Below, one piece after another: positions 27,601-34,764 of a stretch of 64,000 nucleotides of DNA. Position numbers and translations under genes: made by a program. Source of the DNA: Gibbula magus. Lineage: Eukaryota; Mollusca; Gastropoda; Trochida; Trochidae. Every line of letters starts with the position of its first letter. Position 1 is the first letter of the stretch. The stretch is taken from assembly GCA_936450465.1 (NCBI GenBank), contig OW388293.1, positions 49,652,040 to 49,716,039 of the forward strand, given 5' to 3'. The notes under the pieces are model-generated. The model had not been told where the DNA came from and ran no database searches. It was given only the letters and a program-made list of their open reading frames with translations.

Positions 27601-30016
27601 TGGTTACTTAAACTTATTTGCAGGATATGTTCAGCACACACATGTTAATGATTTGCTGATTGGATTTGCATACATTGAATTTTAACAATTATTGTCAGAC
27701 TCGTTAAGAAAAGTGTGATAAGAAAAAGATAACAAAGTAATAATGTTGGATACAAAGGCCAGATGTGTATGGCGAAGGTGGACGCCGGGCCAAGCGAAGG
27801 GGTAAACCTGTTCTCCGTTGGACCCTGAACAGACTTTTTCTTGTGCTATTTTGACCACATTGAATTTGAACAATTATTTCTGCAGGACGGAACACCAGTG
27901 GAACCCGAAAGGAGAGCACAAGCTGACGGGGGGCACCAACTGGCAGCCGACCAGCGCCATGCCCTCCATGACGTGGAACCAGCAACAGCAGCAACAACAA
28001 GCAGGCACTCAGTTCCAGCAACAACCAATGGTTTGTCTGAGGCTACATCAGATTTTGAAGGACCTTTTGAAGTGGATTTCTGGATACTAACTTCTTTATT
28101 GTGAAAGTACTATATAAACTTTAATTATAGTGAAAGTTTATATAGTACTTTCACAATAAAGAAGTTATCCAGAAATCTATCTTTACCAATTGACAGACAT
28201 TAGAGAACCTCACAAGTTTAATTGATCAAAGCTCATTTACAACAACCCCTATTGTACATGATTATGTAATGGCTATGTAATGATACCCCCGCTAAGATGT
28301 AGTCTGGAGTATATAGCCATCCATGTGTGTCCGTCCGTCCATCAATCCTCGCTTCTCGAAAATTACAAGACTTGGAAACTTCAAATTTGGTATGGAAGTA
28401 ACCTATATAGAGCTGTTGTGCCTTTTAGGGGTTTCAACCTCAACTCAAATAATGTTTGAAATTTGGAAGAAAAACAAAGTTTTAATTACTTTTCTAATGA
28501 TTTGAAGTGTGGAATACAACAGGTTTTCTTAAGTTGGTTAGCCCAAGTTTTAAGTAAGTAATACTGATGATCAATAACTAGTATATTATATCAGTTTAGT
28601 TTAGAAAGATAAGATAAGTTATATCAAGATAAACAAGGTAACACACTGTTGCAGATGGGTGGACCAATGGCAGGAGGCATGGGATACGGACAGCCCGGTA
28701 TGATGCAACAACCTATGATGGTAAGACAAGTTATTGCTTTACTTAATGTTGATTAGACAATGTGATTTAAACTCTTCACTGTTGTAAAGAGAAAACCTGA
28801 TGGTGTTGGCAGTAGTAGATGGGTTATCCAGACTTGTATAGTGTATTTCAATATATGACAGTCCATTGTTCACATTCTTGTTAATTACAAATGCTTTGAA
28901 GGCTTTTAAGGGATGAGGGGGGATCTGCCATTTTGCTTTTGTAACAAGTGAAGAAAAAACACTGTATTTTGACCAATTGTACAACTAAGTAATAATAAGA
29001 AATAGAATATTCACAAGTTTTAATGATTTGCTTGATCAAATGGTCTTGTCATGGCATATCACTTCACTCAAAGAGATTTATTCTCAACACTTTTGAAGAT
29101 ACTGAACATACTGAATAGCTACAAATAATGAGTTCAGTCAGTATGGGAAGAGGTTAGAGGACGTTTCATCATATATCAGCCCACACAGCAGAAACTTGAT
29201 TCAGCAAAAAATAATATCAACTCTCCATCTTGGGCAAAAATCTGTATCAGCCCCTTGTGAAGAGCAAAAACCTGTGTCAGCCCATTGTGAAGAGCAAACA
29301 CCTGTATCAGCCAATTGTGAAGGGCAAAAACCTGTATCAGCCCATTGTGAAGGGCAAAAACCTGTATCAGCAAATTGTGAAGGGCAAAAACCTGTATCAG
29401 CCAATTGTGAAGAGCAAAAACCTGTATCGGCCCATTGTGAAGAGCAAAAACCTGTATCAGCCAACTGTGAAGGGCAAAAACCTGTATCAGCAAATTGTGA
29501 AGGGCAAAACCCTGTATCAGCCAATTGTGAAGGGCAAAAACCTGTATCAGCCAATTATGAAGGGAAAAAACCTGTATCAGCCAATTGTGAAGGGCAAAAA
29601 CCTGTATCAGCCAATTGTGAAGGGCAAAAACCTGTATCAGCCAATTGTGAAGGGCAAAAACTTATATCATATGGTATGGGTATATTCATATCACATCCTA
29701 AATCCATCATTAACAAATAAAAAAAACTAAAGCTACAGGTCTTATGTTGGTATGTGATGAAATATGAACATTATGATATTATCTCTATTTCATTGACCGT
29801 AACCAATGATTCTCTAACAAATATGTCTTCTCTCCGTGTCTGTAGGGTATGGGGCAGCCACAGATGATGGGTGGAACTGGTATGGGTATGGGTGGCATGG
29901 TCGGTCAGCCCCAGATGTACGGGGCACGCATGCAGCAACCAATGGGGTTCCAGCAGCCCCGTCCACCTCTTGCACAACAATCCAATAATGTAAATGATCC
30001 GTTCGGGACATTGTGA
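3487..30016 (+). CDS. PICALM: Phosphatidylinositol-binding clathrin assembly protein (PICALM/AP180), 21 coding exons, 5' partial
   Basis: This is an endocytic adaptor. The ANTH domain binds PI(4,5)P2 and SNAREs at the plasma membrane, and the disordered tail recruits clathrin and AP-2. Twenty-one exons join in a consistent reading frame into about 1029 residues, listed individually below. The first eight read as the ANTH domain ([82 protein letters not shown]), followed by [20 protein letters not shown] and the tail. Tail motifs visible are DLFGP, several NPF (EH-domain ligands), [28 protein letters not shown] and a terminal DPFGTL. The N-terminal exon with the basic lipid-binding PKKKHLD-type segment is not seen. 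The product would be about 1070 residues against roughly 650 in human PICALM, mainly because of one Met/Gly-rich exon. Family assignment is near certain. PICALM versus SNAP91 is not separable, since invertebrates usually have one gene. Confidence 0.96.
4042..4102 (+). mobile_element. SINE tail fragment
   Basis: AGCTAATAGCTGCAATATTG followed by GTGTTAAACAACAACTCACTCACT is the 3' tail of a tRNA-SINE. Confidence 0.6.
4206..4281 (+). CDS. PICALM: PICALM exon B ([14 protein letters not shown]...), followed by a GC donor
   Basis: The acceptor is TTCCAG. The exon encodes [17 protein letters not shown] and FIDKAGVQ plus the first base of a Gly codon (phase 1). The next exon starts with GG of that codon, so the exon must end at 4281. 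The intron then begins GCATGT, a GC-AG intron. Reading through gives a stop about 30 codons later. Confidence 0.92.
4527..4562 (+). pseudogene. Decayed duplicate of PICALM exon B
   Basis: This 36-nt remnant lies between a TTACAG acceptor and a GTACAT donor. It matches both ends of the 76-nt live exon with about 40 nt deleted from the middle. It cannot supply the ANTH helix. Whether it is still spliced is unknown. Confidence 0.65.
4611..6194. other. PICALM intron, no gene seen
   Basis: A short diverged duplication links about 4726-4780 and 4840-4890 (GCAATTCTGCTGATA). Otherwise nothing is recognisable. Confidence 0.5.
6195..6297 (+). CDS. PICALM: PICALM exon C ([19 protein letters not shown]...)
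   Basis: The acceptor is CTTTCAG and the donor is GAGG|GTAAGC. The phase is 1 in and 2 out. It encodes [19 protein letters not shown] and [14 protein letters not shown], one of the most conserved parts of the ANTH domain. Confidence 0.95.
6744..6783 (+). CDS. PICALM: PICALM exon D ([13 protein letters not shown])
   Basis: The acceptor is TTACAG and the donor is AAG|GTAAGA. This 40-nt exon encodes [13 protein letters not shown], matching the family's GADGVMRTMNTEK. Confidence 0.93.
6897..6953 (+). CDS. PICALM: PICALM exon E ([19 protein letters not shown])
   Basis: The acceptor is TTTCAG and the donor is GAT|GTAAGT. The 19 codons are in phase 0 at both ends and match the LLKTVPIIQNQMDALLDF segment of the family. 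Confidence 0.94.
7128..7262 (-). mobile_element. Fragment of hairpin-ended element next to a SINE tail
   Basis: GAGCTACAGAGCC..GGCTCT on + is the reverse of the GGCTCTGTAGCTCAT terminus seen at 34765 and 40985. GCTGCGATACTGCGGAAGCG follows, a SINE-tail remnant. Confidence 0.5.
7399..7510 (+). CDS. PICALM: PICALM exon F ([18 protein letters not shown]...)
   Basis: The acceptor is TTTTCAG and the donor is TTAG|GTGAGT. It starts in phase 0 and ends in phase 1. It encodes [18 protein letters not shown] and [19 protein letters not shown]. Confidence 0.95.
8035..8141 (+). CDS. PICALM: PICALM exon G ([20 protein letters not shown]...)
   Basis: The acceptor is TTTCAG and the donor is GAG|GTACAA. 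It encodes [20 protein letters not shown] and [16 protein letters not shown] and ends in phase 0. Confidence 0.95.
8439..8480 (+). CDS. PICALM: PICALM exon H ([14 protein letters not shown]), end of ANTH
   Basis: The acceptor is TTTCAG and the donor is AAG|GTAGGT. The 14 codons are in phase 0 at both ends. In the human protein this residue joins directly to [13 protein letters not shown], which here lies 4.4 kb downstream. Confidence 0.94.
9270..10395. repeat. Two-copy tandem repeat (about 430 bp) rich in AAGGTCA
   Basis: GGTTTTCGCTAAAATCTGTC recurs about 433 bp apart, and long stretches align (TGACATGTTCACATTCAAGG, GGCTCTTATTTGGT, TATGGAGAAAG). The region holds many AGGTCA half-sites, including AGGTCA-A-AGGTCA-AGGTCA at 9831-9849. 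It looks like a member of the element group described in the findings. Confidence 0.8.
10396..11935. other. PICALM intron, no gene seen
   Basis: AT-rich intron sequence. A 128-codon - strand frame at 10387-10773 has no recognisable similarity or exon context. Confidence 0.5.
11936..11959 (+). CDS. PICALM: Candidate 24-nt PICALM microexon (GLRNNTQN)
   Basis: A strong polypyrimidine tract and TTTCTCAG acceptor precede 24 nt followed by a consensus GTAAGT donor. The piece is in phase 0 at both ends and sits between exons H and I, so it adds GLRNNTQN at the end of the ANTH domain without changing frame. The vertebrate protein I know lacks this insert. A cassette microexon is the best reading, but expression cannot be seen here. 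Confidence 0.6.
12857..12945 (+). CDS. PICALM: PICALM exon I ([20 protein letters not shown]...)
   Basis: The acceptor is TTGCAG and the donor is CCAAA|GTACTT, ending in phase 2. It encodes [20 protein letters not shown] and GAPPPTSTP. Two other open frames cross this exon and are shadows. Confidence 0.94.
12990..13250 (+). mobile_element. Diverged GC-hairpin-headed element
   Basis: CTCCGCCACAGAGCGGAAGG forms a short hairpin, followed by a diverged GTCCATCAGTCCGAG head and a single monomer-like stretch. Confidence 0.45.
13300..13400 (+). mobile_element. tRNA-derived SINE head, diverged
   Basis: GGCATAGTGGTTATAACGTG (A box) and GGGGTTGGCATCCCGCCAGG (degraded B box) have the same layout as the SINE at 16315. 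Confidence 0.55.
13484..14570 (+). mobile_element. GC-hairpin/(GTCC)n element, family B, five 162-bp monomers
   Basis: The head CCCCGCTACGACGTAGTCGG can fold, and a run of GTCCGTCC follows. Monomers begin GGAGCTTATCTCGGAAACTA at 13579, 13741, 13903, 14065 and 14227, with a partial sixth at 14387. The end is CAGGCGGGGGTATGTGAGCT. Because 162 is a multiple of three the repeat shows a 296-codon open frame, which breaks where a monomer has a 2-nt deletion. Confidence 0.85.
14679..14802 (+). CDS. PICALM: PICALM exon J (charged helix, ...[20 protein letters not shown])
   Basis: The acceptor is CTACAG. Two in-frame donors are possible: AAG|GTTGTA (end 14799) or GTT|GTAAGC (end 14802). The second fits the consensus better. 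It encodes [20 protein letters not shown] and a charged helix that continues as EQRLKEL in the next exon. Confidence 0.9.
15108..15330. mobile_element. Foldback MITE, complete
   Basis: Long inverted arms include AGTCTTCATCACTGGCTAA with TTAGCCAGTGATGGAAACT, and CCTTCACTTTTC with GAAAAGTGAAGG. ACAACTTTCCTACGC is at the left end and GTGTAGGGAAATTGT at the right. Related copies are at 25548, 30119 and 39125. Confidence 0.8.
16315..16640 (+). mobile_element. tRNA-derived SINE, full length
   Basis: The A box TAGCGCAGTAGTTAGCCCG and B box GGTTCGAATCCC are at tRNA spacing, followed by a SINE body and a tail of CCCAACTCACCTCACCTC. It is the best reference copy in the window. Confidence 0.88.
17295..17634 (+). 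CDS. PICALM: PICALM exon K (EQRLKEL..., NPF and DLF motifs)
   Basis: The acceptor is TTGTAG and the donor is ACAA|GTAGGT (phase 1). It encodes EQRLKEL, then a low-complexity Pro/Thr/Ala tail carrying [18 protein letters not shown] and NPFAV. These are typical EH-domain, clathrin and AP-2 ligands of the unstructured adaptor tail. Confidence 0.92.
18012..18080 (+). CDS. PICALM: PICALM exon L ([17 protein letters not shown]...)
   Basis: The acceptor is TTTCAG and the donor is CAGG|GTAGGT. It is 69 nt, phase 1 at both ends, and could be skipped in frame. It encodes [20 protein letters not shown]. Confidence 0.82.
19012..19062 (+). CDS. PICALM: PICALM exon M ([17 protein letters not shown])
   Basis: The acceptor is CTAACAG and the donor is CCAG|GTACTC. 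It is 51 nt, phase 1 at both ends. A long purine-pyrimidine microsatellite begins only a few bases beyond the donor. Confidence 0.75.
19063..19860. repeat. Compound CA/TATGCA-rich microsatellite
   Basis: Alternating (CA)n, CATACACACACG and TATGCATGCATA words run for about 800 bp and begin immediately after the donor of exon M. All open frames here are repeat artefacts. Confidence 0.93.
19861..20709. other. PICALM intron, no gene seen
   Basis: Mostly unique sequence with short CA runs. The - strand frame at 20467-20910 shadows the next exon. Confidence 0.5.
20710..21765 (+). CDS. PICALM: PICALM exon N: 1056-nt Met/Gly/Pro-rich repetitive exon
   Basis: The acceptor is CTGCAAG and the donor is ACAG|GTAGAT. 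It is phase 1 at both ends and 352 codons long. It starts [20 protein letters not shown], then becomes tandem blocks of [14 protein letters not shown] and [12 protein letters not shown] built on an in-frame DNA repeat (about 21030-21720). The reading frame is open throughout and joins its neighbours in phase, so it is very probably coding. It accounts for most of the size excess over vertebrate PICALM. The opposite-strand 259-codon frame over the same repeat is a shadow. Confidence 0.85.
21030..21720 (+). repeat. In-frame coding minisatellite inside PICALM exon N
   Basis: Units of about 36-72 nt (GGGTATGGGTGATCCCACT, GGACCAACTAGACGAAGTAT) are repeated with full codon periodicity, giving [13 protein letters not shown] and [12 protein letters not shown] blocks. 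Confidence 0.9.
21766..24029. other. PICALM intron, no gene seen
   Basis: AT-rich unique sequence. A short GATA-type run lies near 22300. Confidence 0.5.
24030..24071 (+). CDS. PICALM: PICALM exon O ([14 protein letters not shown])
   Basis: The acceptor is CTTGTAG and the donor is CCAG|GTTAGT. It is 42 nt, phase 1 at both ends. GFTPG matches the GFTPSP exon of vertebrate PICALM. Confidence 0.82.
24410..24950. repeat. Pyrimidine-rich CTCACTATCCC tract with poly-C runs
   Basis: Imperfect repeats of CTCACTATCCCCTCCCC and several poly-C runs, the longest near 24610-24630. The apparent 292-codon frame is a low-complexity artefact. Confidence 0.9.
25548..25715. mobile_element. Foldback MITE, same family as 15108
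   Basis: Inverted arms include ACTTCCCCTGCAAGGTATAA with TTATGACTTGTGGGGA, and AAGCCTTGCTGCATTT with AAATGCAGCAAGGTTT. Confidence 0.8.
26265..26330 (+). CDS. PICALM: PICALM exon P ([20 protein letters not shown])
   Basis: The acceptor is TTCCAAG and the donor is ACAG|GTGACC. It is 66 nt, phase 1 at both ends, Ser/Pro-rich and skippable in frame. Confidence 0.78.
27200..27368 (+). CDS. PICALM: PICALM exon Q ([11 protein letters not shown]..., [13 protein letters not shown])
   Basis: The acceptor is TTTCAG and the donor is AAAAA|GTAAGA; phase 1 in, 2 out. [11 protein letters not shown] and [15 protein letters not shown] match the vertebrate GFDELGGLLKP and DDLDSSLANLVGNLGI segment, a clathrin-binding type motif. 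Confidence 0.93.
27886..28030 (+). CDS. PICALM: PICALM exon R ([18 protein letters not shown]..., polyQ)
   Basis: The acceptor is TCTGCAG and the donor is ATG|GTTTGT. It encodes [20 protein letters not shown], the vertebrate EKKLTGGSNWQPK signature, then a WNQQQQQQQ tract. Confidence 0.93.
28075..28177. repeat. Near-perfect 45-bp-stem inverted repeat
   Basis: The left arm 28075-28122 and right arm 28133-28177 pair at all 45 right-arm bases, with a single 3-nt insertion (CTA) in the left arm and a 10-nt loop. It begins 45 nt inside the intron after exon R. Confidence 0.95.
28284..28500 (+). mobile_element. GC-hairpin/(GTCC) element, family B, single-monomer copy
   Basis: CCCCGCTAAGATGTAGTC..GGTATATAGCC, then GTCCGTCC, then ACTTGGAAACTTCAAATTTG and GCCTTTTAGGGGTTTCAA, matching the 13484 copy. 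Confidence 0.75.
28655..28720 (+). CDS. PICALM: PICALM exon S ([19 protein letters not shown])
   Basis: The acceptor is TTGCAG and the donor is ATG|GTAAGA. The 22 codons are phase 0 and continue the Met/Gly/Gln-rich tail. Confidence 0.87.
29225..29672. repeat. 30-bp minisatellite, about 15 copies
   Basis: The unit is AGGGCAAAAACCTGTATCAG plus CCAATTGTGA. It lies in the intron between exons S and T. The unit length and lack of stops keep several frames open on both strands; no exon junction supports coding. Confidence 0.93.
29846..30016 (+). CDS. PICALM: PICALM terminal exon T (...NDPFGTL stop)
   Basis: The acceptor is CTGTAG. The 57 codons including TGA at 30014-30016 read [18 protein letters not shown], then [13 protein letters not shown], and end NDPFGTL. 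The DPF is an AP-2 appendage ligand placed at the extreme C-terminus. Confidence 0.93.
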   Translation, partial: GMGQPQMMGGTGMGMGGMVGQPQMYGARMQQPMGFQQPRPPLAQQSNNVNDPFGTL

Positions 30017-30303
30017 GGCTCTGCTAGCTTGTCTCAAGGTGCGGTTTAGAAAGTTTAATCATTTTGTGTTGTTGACTCTTTATTCCTTCATTTTATCCTA
30101 TGATATACATTTGTACCAGCAACTTCCCTACGTTTGGCAAAACTTGTGCTTGCAGTATTTCCTTCACTTTTCAGTGCTAAGATATCCGAGCACTGCACCT
30201 GAAAGGCATAGTGGGCTCTGATTTTCCCTAGCACAGAAAAGTGAATGATAGAGACTGCAAAGTATGATTTGAGAAGAGAAGTTGTTGTTACAATGAAAAT
30301 AAA
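30017..30303 (+). other. PICALM 3' UTR (proximal form)
   Basis: The sequence from the stop to a candidate AATAAA at 30298-30303 contains a degraded foldback MITE (from about 30119). Further AATAAA-like words occur downstream (for example near 34209), so a longer 3' UTR is possible. A Pumilio-type TGTAAATA lies at 31893-31900. Confidence 0.45.
30298..30303 (+). terminator. Candidate poly(A) signal AATAAA for PICALM
   Basis: A canonical hexamer lies 282 nt after the stop codon. There is no independent support for cleavage here. Confidence 0.4.
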
Positions 30304-33300
30304 GAGTTTGAAATTTTCAATCCTATCTGTTTTACAAGGCTATTTTATAATCCTGTTTCATGAAGGTGTTGATATTTAATAAGGCATTATCTGAAATAAT
30401 ATTTGAAAAGAGGTACTTCTTAAAAAGCTTTGTTTATTGGTACTATGATTTGTTCTGTTCCAGGTTGACCTCAGACCATAAGATGAACATATTCGTTGTA
30501 CAAATGACTTTAGCCTATGAACTTGTGTACATAGTGATGGGTGTGATGATGAAGATGATGTTAACGATGACGAAGATTACGATGTTGTCCATGAAGACAG
30601 AGGCCCTGCCTAGGGCTCTGTTTACATGACACCGTCGGTGCCCGATGTTAATCGTAAGATCGTGAAATAAAACTAGGGCGGGAGCAGTCACCTTCGTACG
30701 AACATCAGCAACTGTGCAATCTTGACCGATCAAGGTTACTCATGCCTGCCATTAACATTGAAGGTCAAGGTTAAATACGGCCATCAACAAGATGTACGTC
30801 CTGTTTTAATTCTCAGTCTTTCCTCTGTAGGAAGGTCCAAGTCGGCCAAACATACCAAAGGTGTATGGTATGATAGAATTATCATGGTTCGACTCAAACG
30901 ACCTTGATCTTGGTTACGTAACCTTGAAAAGTTTGTAGTGACCTTGTAGAGGTCATATTCAAGGTCATCCACTTGACCTATTGACCTCTATGTGATGCAG
31001 GATGTCTCCATCCCCGCTAGATCAAACTGTAGTCCAATTATGTATCCTTCGTTCTTTATTTATTATACACAGGAAGTAGTAATCTTACAAGGGTTCAGGG
31101 AACTAAACGTCTTTGCCGATGAAATGTAGTTAATCCTCCTGGAGGTAACGTGATGTTATGTATGAGGTACTTTGCAATTTGTTTAACCCTAAGGAGAGAG
31201 CTATGTATTATACATATTATATATAAGTATATTCACTTGACCCCTTGCTGCAAATGATAGCAGACCAAACATCCACGTTGAGCCCTATGGAGGGTGGCAT
31301 TGTGTACTCTACTGTAACAAGTGGGTTATTACATGCACATTGTATCAAAATATCATTCAATCAAAGCAACAGATTATTTGAATTTCTATGTATATATTAT
31401 CATTTGTTTGCTTGTGTGGGCAAGTCCATTGTGTTGTATACATGTTTGATTAGAGCTGACTATATATGATAATGAAGATATATATTAGTATATATACATT
31501 CTGGGATCGGGGAGACCATTCAAATCTGTTTTGCTCACAAAATTCTGAATTGATCTGTTAAATCATGACTCGTTATAATCTCAAATTTGTTAATGTGTGA
31601 TTGGTTAAGAATGAAGTGCTCGGTGTGAAATAGGGTGATACATTTAGGAATATCCCATGCTCGTTATATAATGTGCTTTGAGTTATCTCCCCTGCCCAAT
31701 GTTACAGCTAGTTGTCAAATGCACTGCTTTATAATTGTGTGGCTCTCCTGTCTGGTTGTTATAAGCAATATTTTGTTTATATGCTGTCCTCTGTATTGAA
31801 ATTGTTTTAAGTTTTAAGAAGATGCAGCATGTTATTTGTAAATTATTTTAGCTTGCCAAAAATTGTCAAGATGGAAAATCTAGAAAGTAGTTTGTAAATA
31901 CTTGATTTGAAATTATTGTACAGATACGTAAAGATTCTATCTGCATTCAGACAACTGTCTTGGGCCAGAATATCTGCTTCTCTTGCTTGCTTTCTTTATT
32001 GGTTGTGAAATGGATTTACAGTAAACTTTGAAAAGAGAGGAGTAATAGATTTAAAACATTAAAGCAGCCGATTTAATTTGGCAACTGAATATAATATTAT
32101 ACCATAAAGATATGTTTTGGAGATTTAAGTATTGCTTAATATTACAACAGCTTTGTCATAAAGGCAATACAGGTGAGAAAGACAATTCCTTTAAAATTCA
32201 TGTTCAAATCAAGCTCAATAGAGTCAAGAGAAAAGTTACTGAGGTATAATGTTAAGAGGCAAATAGTTTTTAAAATTCAAATTTAGATGTCTTCTAAATG
32301 ATTTTCATCATGCTCAAAGTATAACATAATTTAATCAACAGCTCAATTCAGGGAAACATTGTTTGATATTGAATTGGCCTAGGACAGTGGGTATCCAGTC
32401 AAACCTATTGACTAGCCTTCTTGATTTGAATTTTCAAGAGGTGAAATTACGCAGCTCTCGTGACTGACAACCTCCTACTTACAACGTTATAGCGCAACTG
32501 AATTGGGGAGTTGTCCTATTGACATTGTTCTTGTTATTGCATTAATGACTCGGTCCTGTGATTGTTAGTTTGTTTGTTTCTGTGGGCATGTTTTCAGTTG
32601 TTAATCATGCACAGTGTAATCGAGATTGCTTGCTTCGTGTTTCATACTACAGACGATCTGATTATGATAACTTTTTAAATATGATAAATCAGGCTATTAG
32701 TAACTTAGACTGGTTAGAATTGTACACGTTATCGACCTGTCGAGTAGAAATTGTGAGATAATGAATTCAAGATGCGATCTACATTTCCAATGTGTTGGTC
32801 ATGATAACTGTCCTAGATAGGGAAGATGTGAATAAATGGATGAATTACTGTACATACGGACCATTAAGTGTATTGTGCTAGTTCTATGAATCCAAAGCAG
32901 GTCAATATCACCAGAGTTATCTCCCTTTAACAGTTTTCTGTACTGTCCGTGGTTCATGTATAGGTTATGTCAGTTTCATTTAAAGTTTCATATACAACAA
33001 TTTCAGATTTGATACTAGGATTTTAAAAATAGTTGAGACAATTGTATCATAGAATATACAGAGGTTGATTGTTTCAATATGGTGCACATTTAATTGTTGT
33101 ACAACTACCTGTTCAGTGCACTAGCCATAACATGTGATCCTCATTGTAACCAACACTTCATCATATAGTGAGGTCCCTCATTATACCACAACTAGCTTGA
33201 AGCAGTTTGAAATCCTCTGGAAAAGGAGGCAGCTTAAAAATAACTTTTGAAAATTTCAAAGACAAAGCTTAAACAAAAATCACTAAACATCTTCTTGCAG

Positions 33301-33330
33301 ACATGGCTTAAAATGAGGAAACCATTGTAT
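30304..33330. other. PICALM downstream flank or distal 3' UTR, no gene seen
   Basis: It contains scattered AGGTCA words at 30755-31000 and GAGTTATCTCCC at 31680 and 32914. The frames at 30360-30629 and 32558-32761 are unrecognisable and short. Confidence 0.4.
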
Positions 33331-33334
33331 GATG

Positions 33335-33580
33335 TTATAATGAAGATACCTCGGTGTGTGGTGTTATGAGGGTACCCTAGTGTATCACGTTATAATGAGG
33401 GTACCCTAGTGTATCACGTTATAATGAGGGTAGCCAGGTGTATCGTGTTAAAAAAGGGTACCCTGGTGTACCTTGCTATGAGAATACCCTGGTTTCACCT
33501 ATCATGTTATAATGAAGGAACCTTGGTGTATCATGTTATAATGAGGGTACCCCCGAGTATCATGTTATAATGAGGACACA
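33335..33580. repeat. Diverged tandem repeat, about 30 bp unit
   Basis: Imperfect copies of GTATCATGTTATAATGAGGG and TACCCTGGT, about eight units. Confidence 0.85.
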
Positions 33581-34259
33581 AGAGTTGCTTCACATTGCCT
33601 AGACATGCTATTGTAGAAGCTTATGTCAGTTCATCATGTGAACCTGAATTGGAAACTAGGCGGTCGTAGTAATCTGTAACTTGCAAACTTATTCTGTGCT
33701 CCTGTTGATTCTACATAGCTATTGTTTTTCACATTATGGAATTAAGTTATATCAAATAATGCACTTACTTGCTTTCTGAAACAGGTGCATTTTCAATTTA
33801 TTTTGCTTACCAAAACAGTTATTCTATTTATTTGAAACTTTAATAAATTATTGCTGATATAGTGTTGCCATTTGGGGTTTGAAAAAACTTACTTTAATGT
33901 TAAACTTCTCTTCAGTATTACTTTCAAATATTTTGTTTATATTTATGATAAAATTTCCAAAGTTTTGCACTTTTATCTATGAAAAATTCTATTTGAACAC
34001 TTTACTATCTATCAAGCATCAGTGTATGTGTAGAGTATCACATAATTGTCTCCCTTTAGTCATGTTAGCACAGTTATCTTCCTTTGAAAAGTTGTCTGCT
34101 GGACACGAACTAGTGGGCTCACTTTACTACGTCACTGTGTATGTGTGATTAACATATATGGCAGAGCAGAAAGTATAGATCATCTGTAGACAACAATGTC
34201 ACATCAGGTGAAATAAATATATATAACAAAAATAATTCACTTGTTTGTTCTTAATTTTA

Positions 34260-34395
34260 TGAATCCGGACTGCTCCCAAGAAATACGCAGGTTTCACCGC
34301 AATGCATACATTGCATAGCCACATGGCCTTGCAAGCTTTCTCCCTGCTTTCTCCCTGCAATAATCCTAGCAGCCGTGATAATACTCACCTCACCC
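34260..34395 (+). mobile_element. SINE body/tail fragment
   Basis: CGCAGGTTTCACCGCAATGC, CATAGCCACATGGCCTTGC and AATCCTAGCAGCCGTGATA match the SINE body. CTTTCTCCCTG is locally duplicated. Confidence 0.7.
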
Positions 34396-34504
34396 AAGAA
34401 ATATCTAATATTATTACCGGTATATGATTGCAGGTGAAATACCGGAATCTATCAATGAAAATAAACTGTTATCAGTCACTAGTGAAAATAACAATGGAAC
34501 GTGT

Positions 34505-34545
34505 TATCAGTCACTAGTGACTGATATAACAATGACCTGACGTCA
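34505..34545. promoter_or_regulatory. 22-bp perfect palindrome followed by a CRE (TGACGTCA)
   Basis: The palindrome 34505-34526 is centred on CACTAGTG, and a half copy lies at about 34469-34487. TGACGTCA is at 34538-34545. Intergenic, with no adjacent start recognised; function unknown. Confidence 0.4.
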
Positions 34546-34764
34546 TAAACAATACTCCGACGTCATGACGCGTTCATGACATCACATTGTTGCTTAGGCG
34601 ACAGGCTCATTCTGGAGCCGCTTTAACGTTAATGCAAGTCTATTTAGGTGAATATGCAAAGATTTGGTCATATAATAAATAGAAAATTTGTCTTTTCTTG
34701 ACAAATACCATGTTCATCACGTGAGGTAGAAAAGTTATATATTTTGACTCGTGTCTGCGCCCTA

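Noticed and set aside
29196..29730. Repetitive frames of 100-174 codons on both strands
   Set aside because: A 30-bp intronic minisatellite without stop codons, lying between two well-defined PICALM exons.
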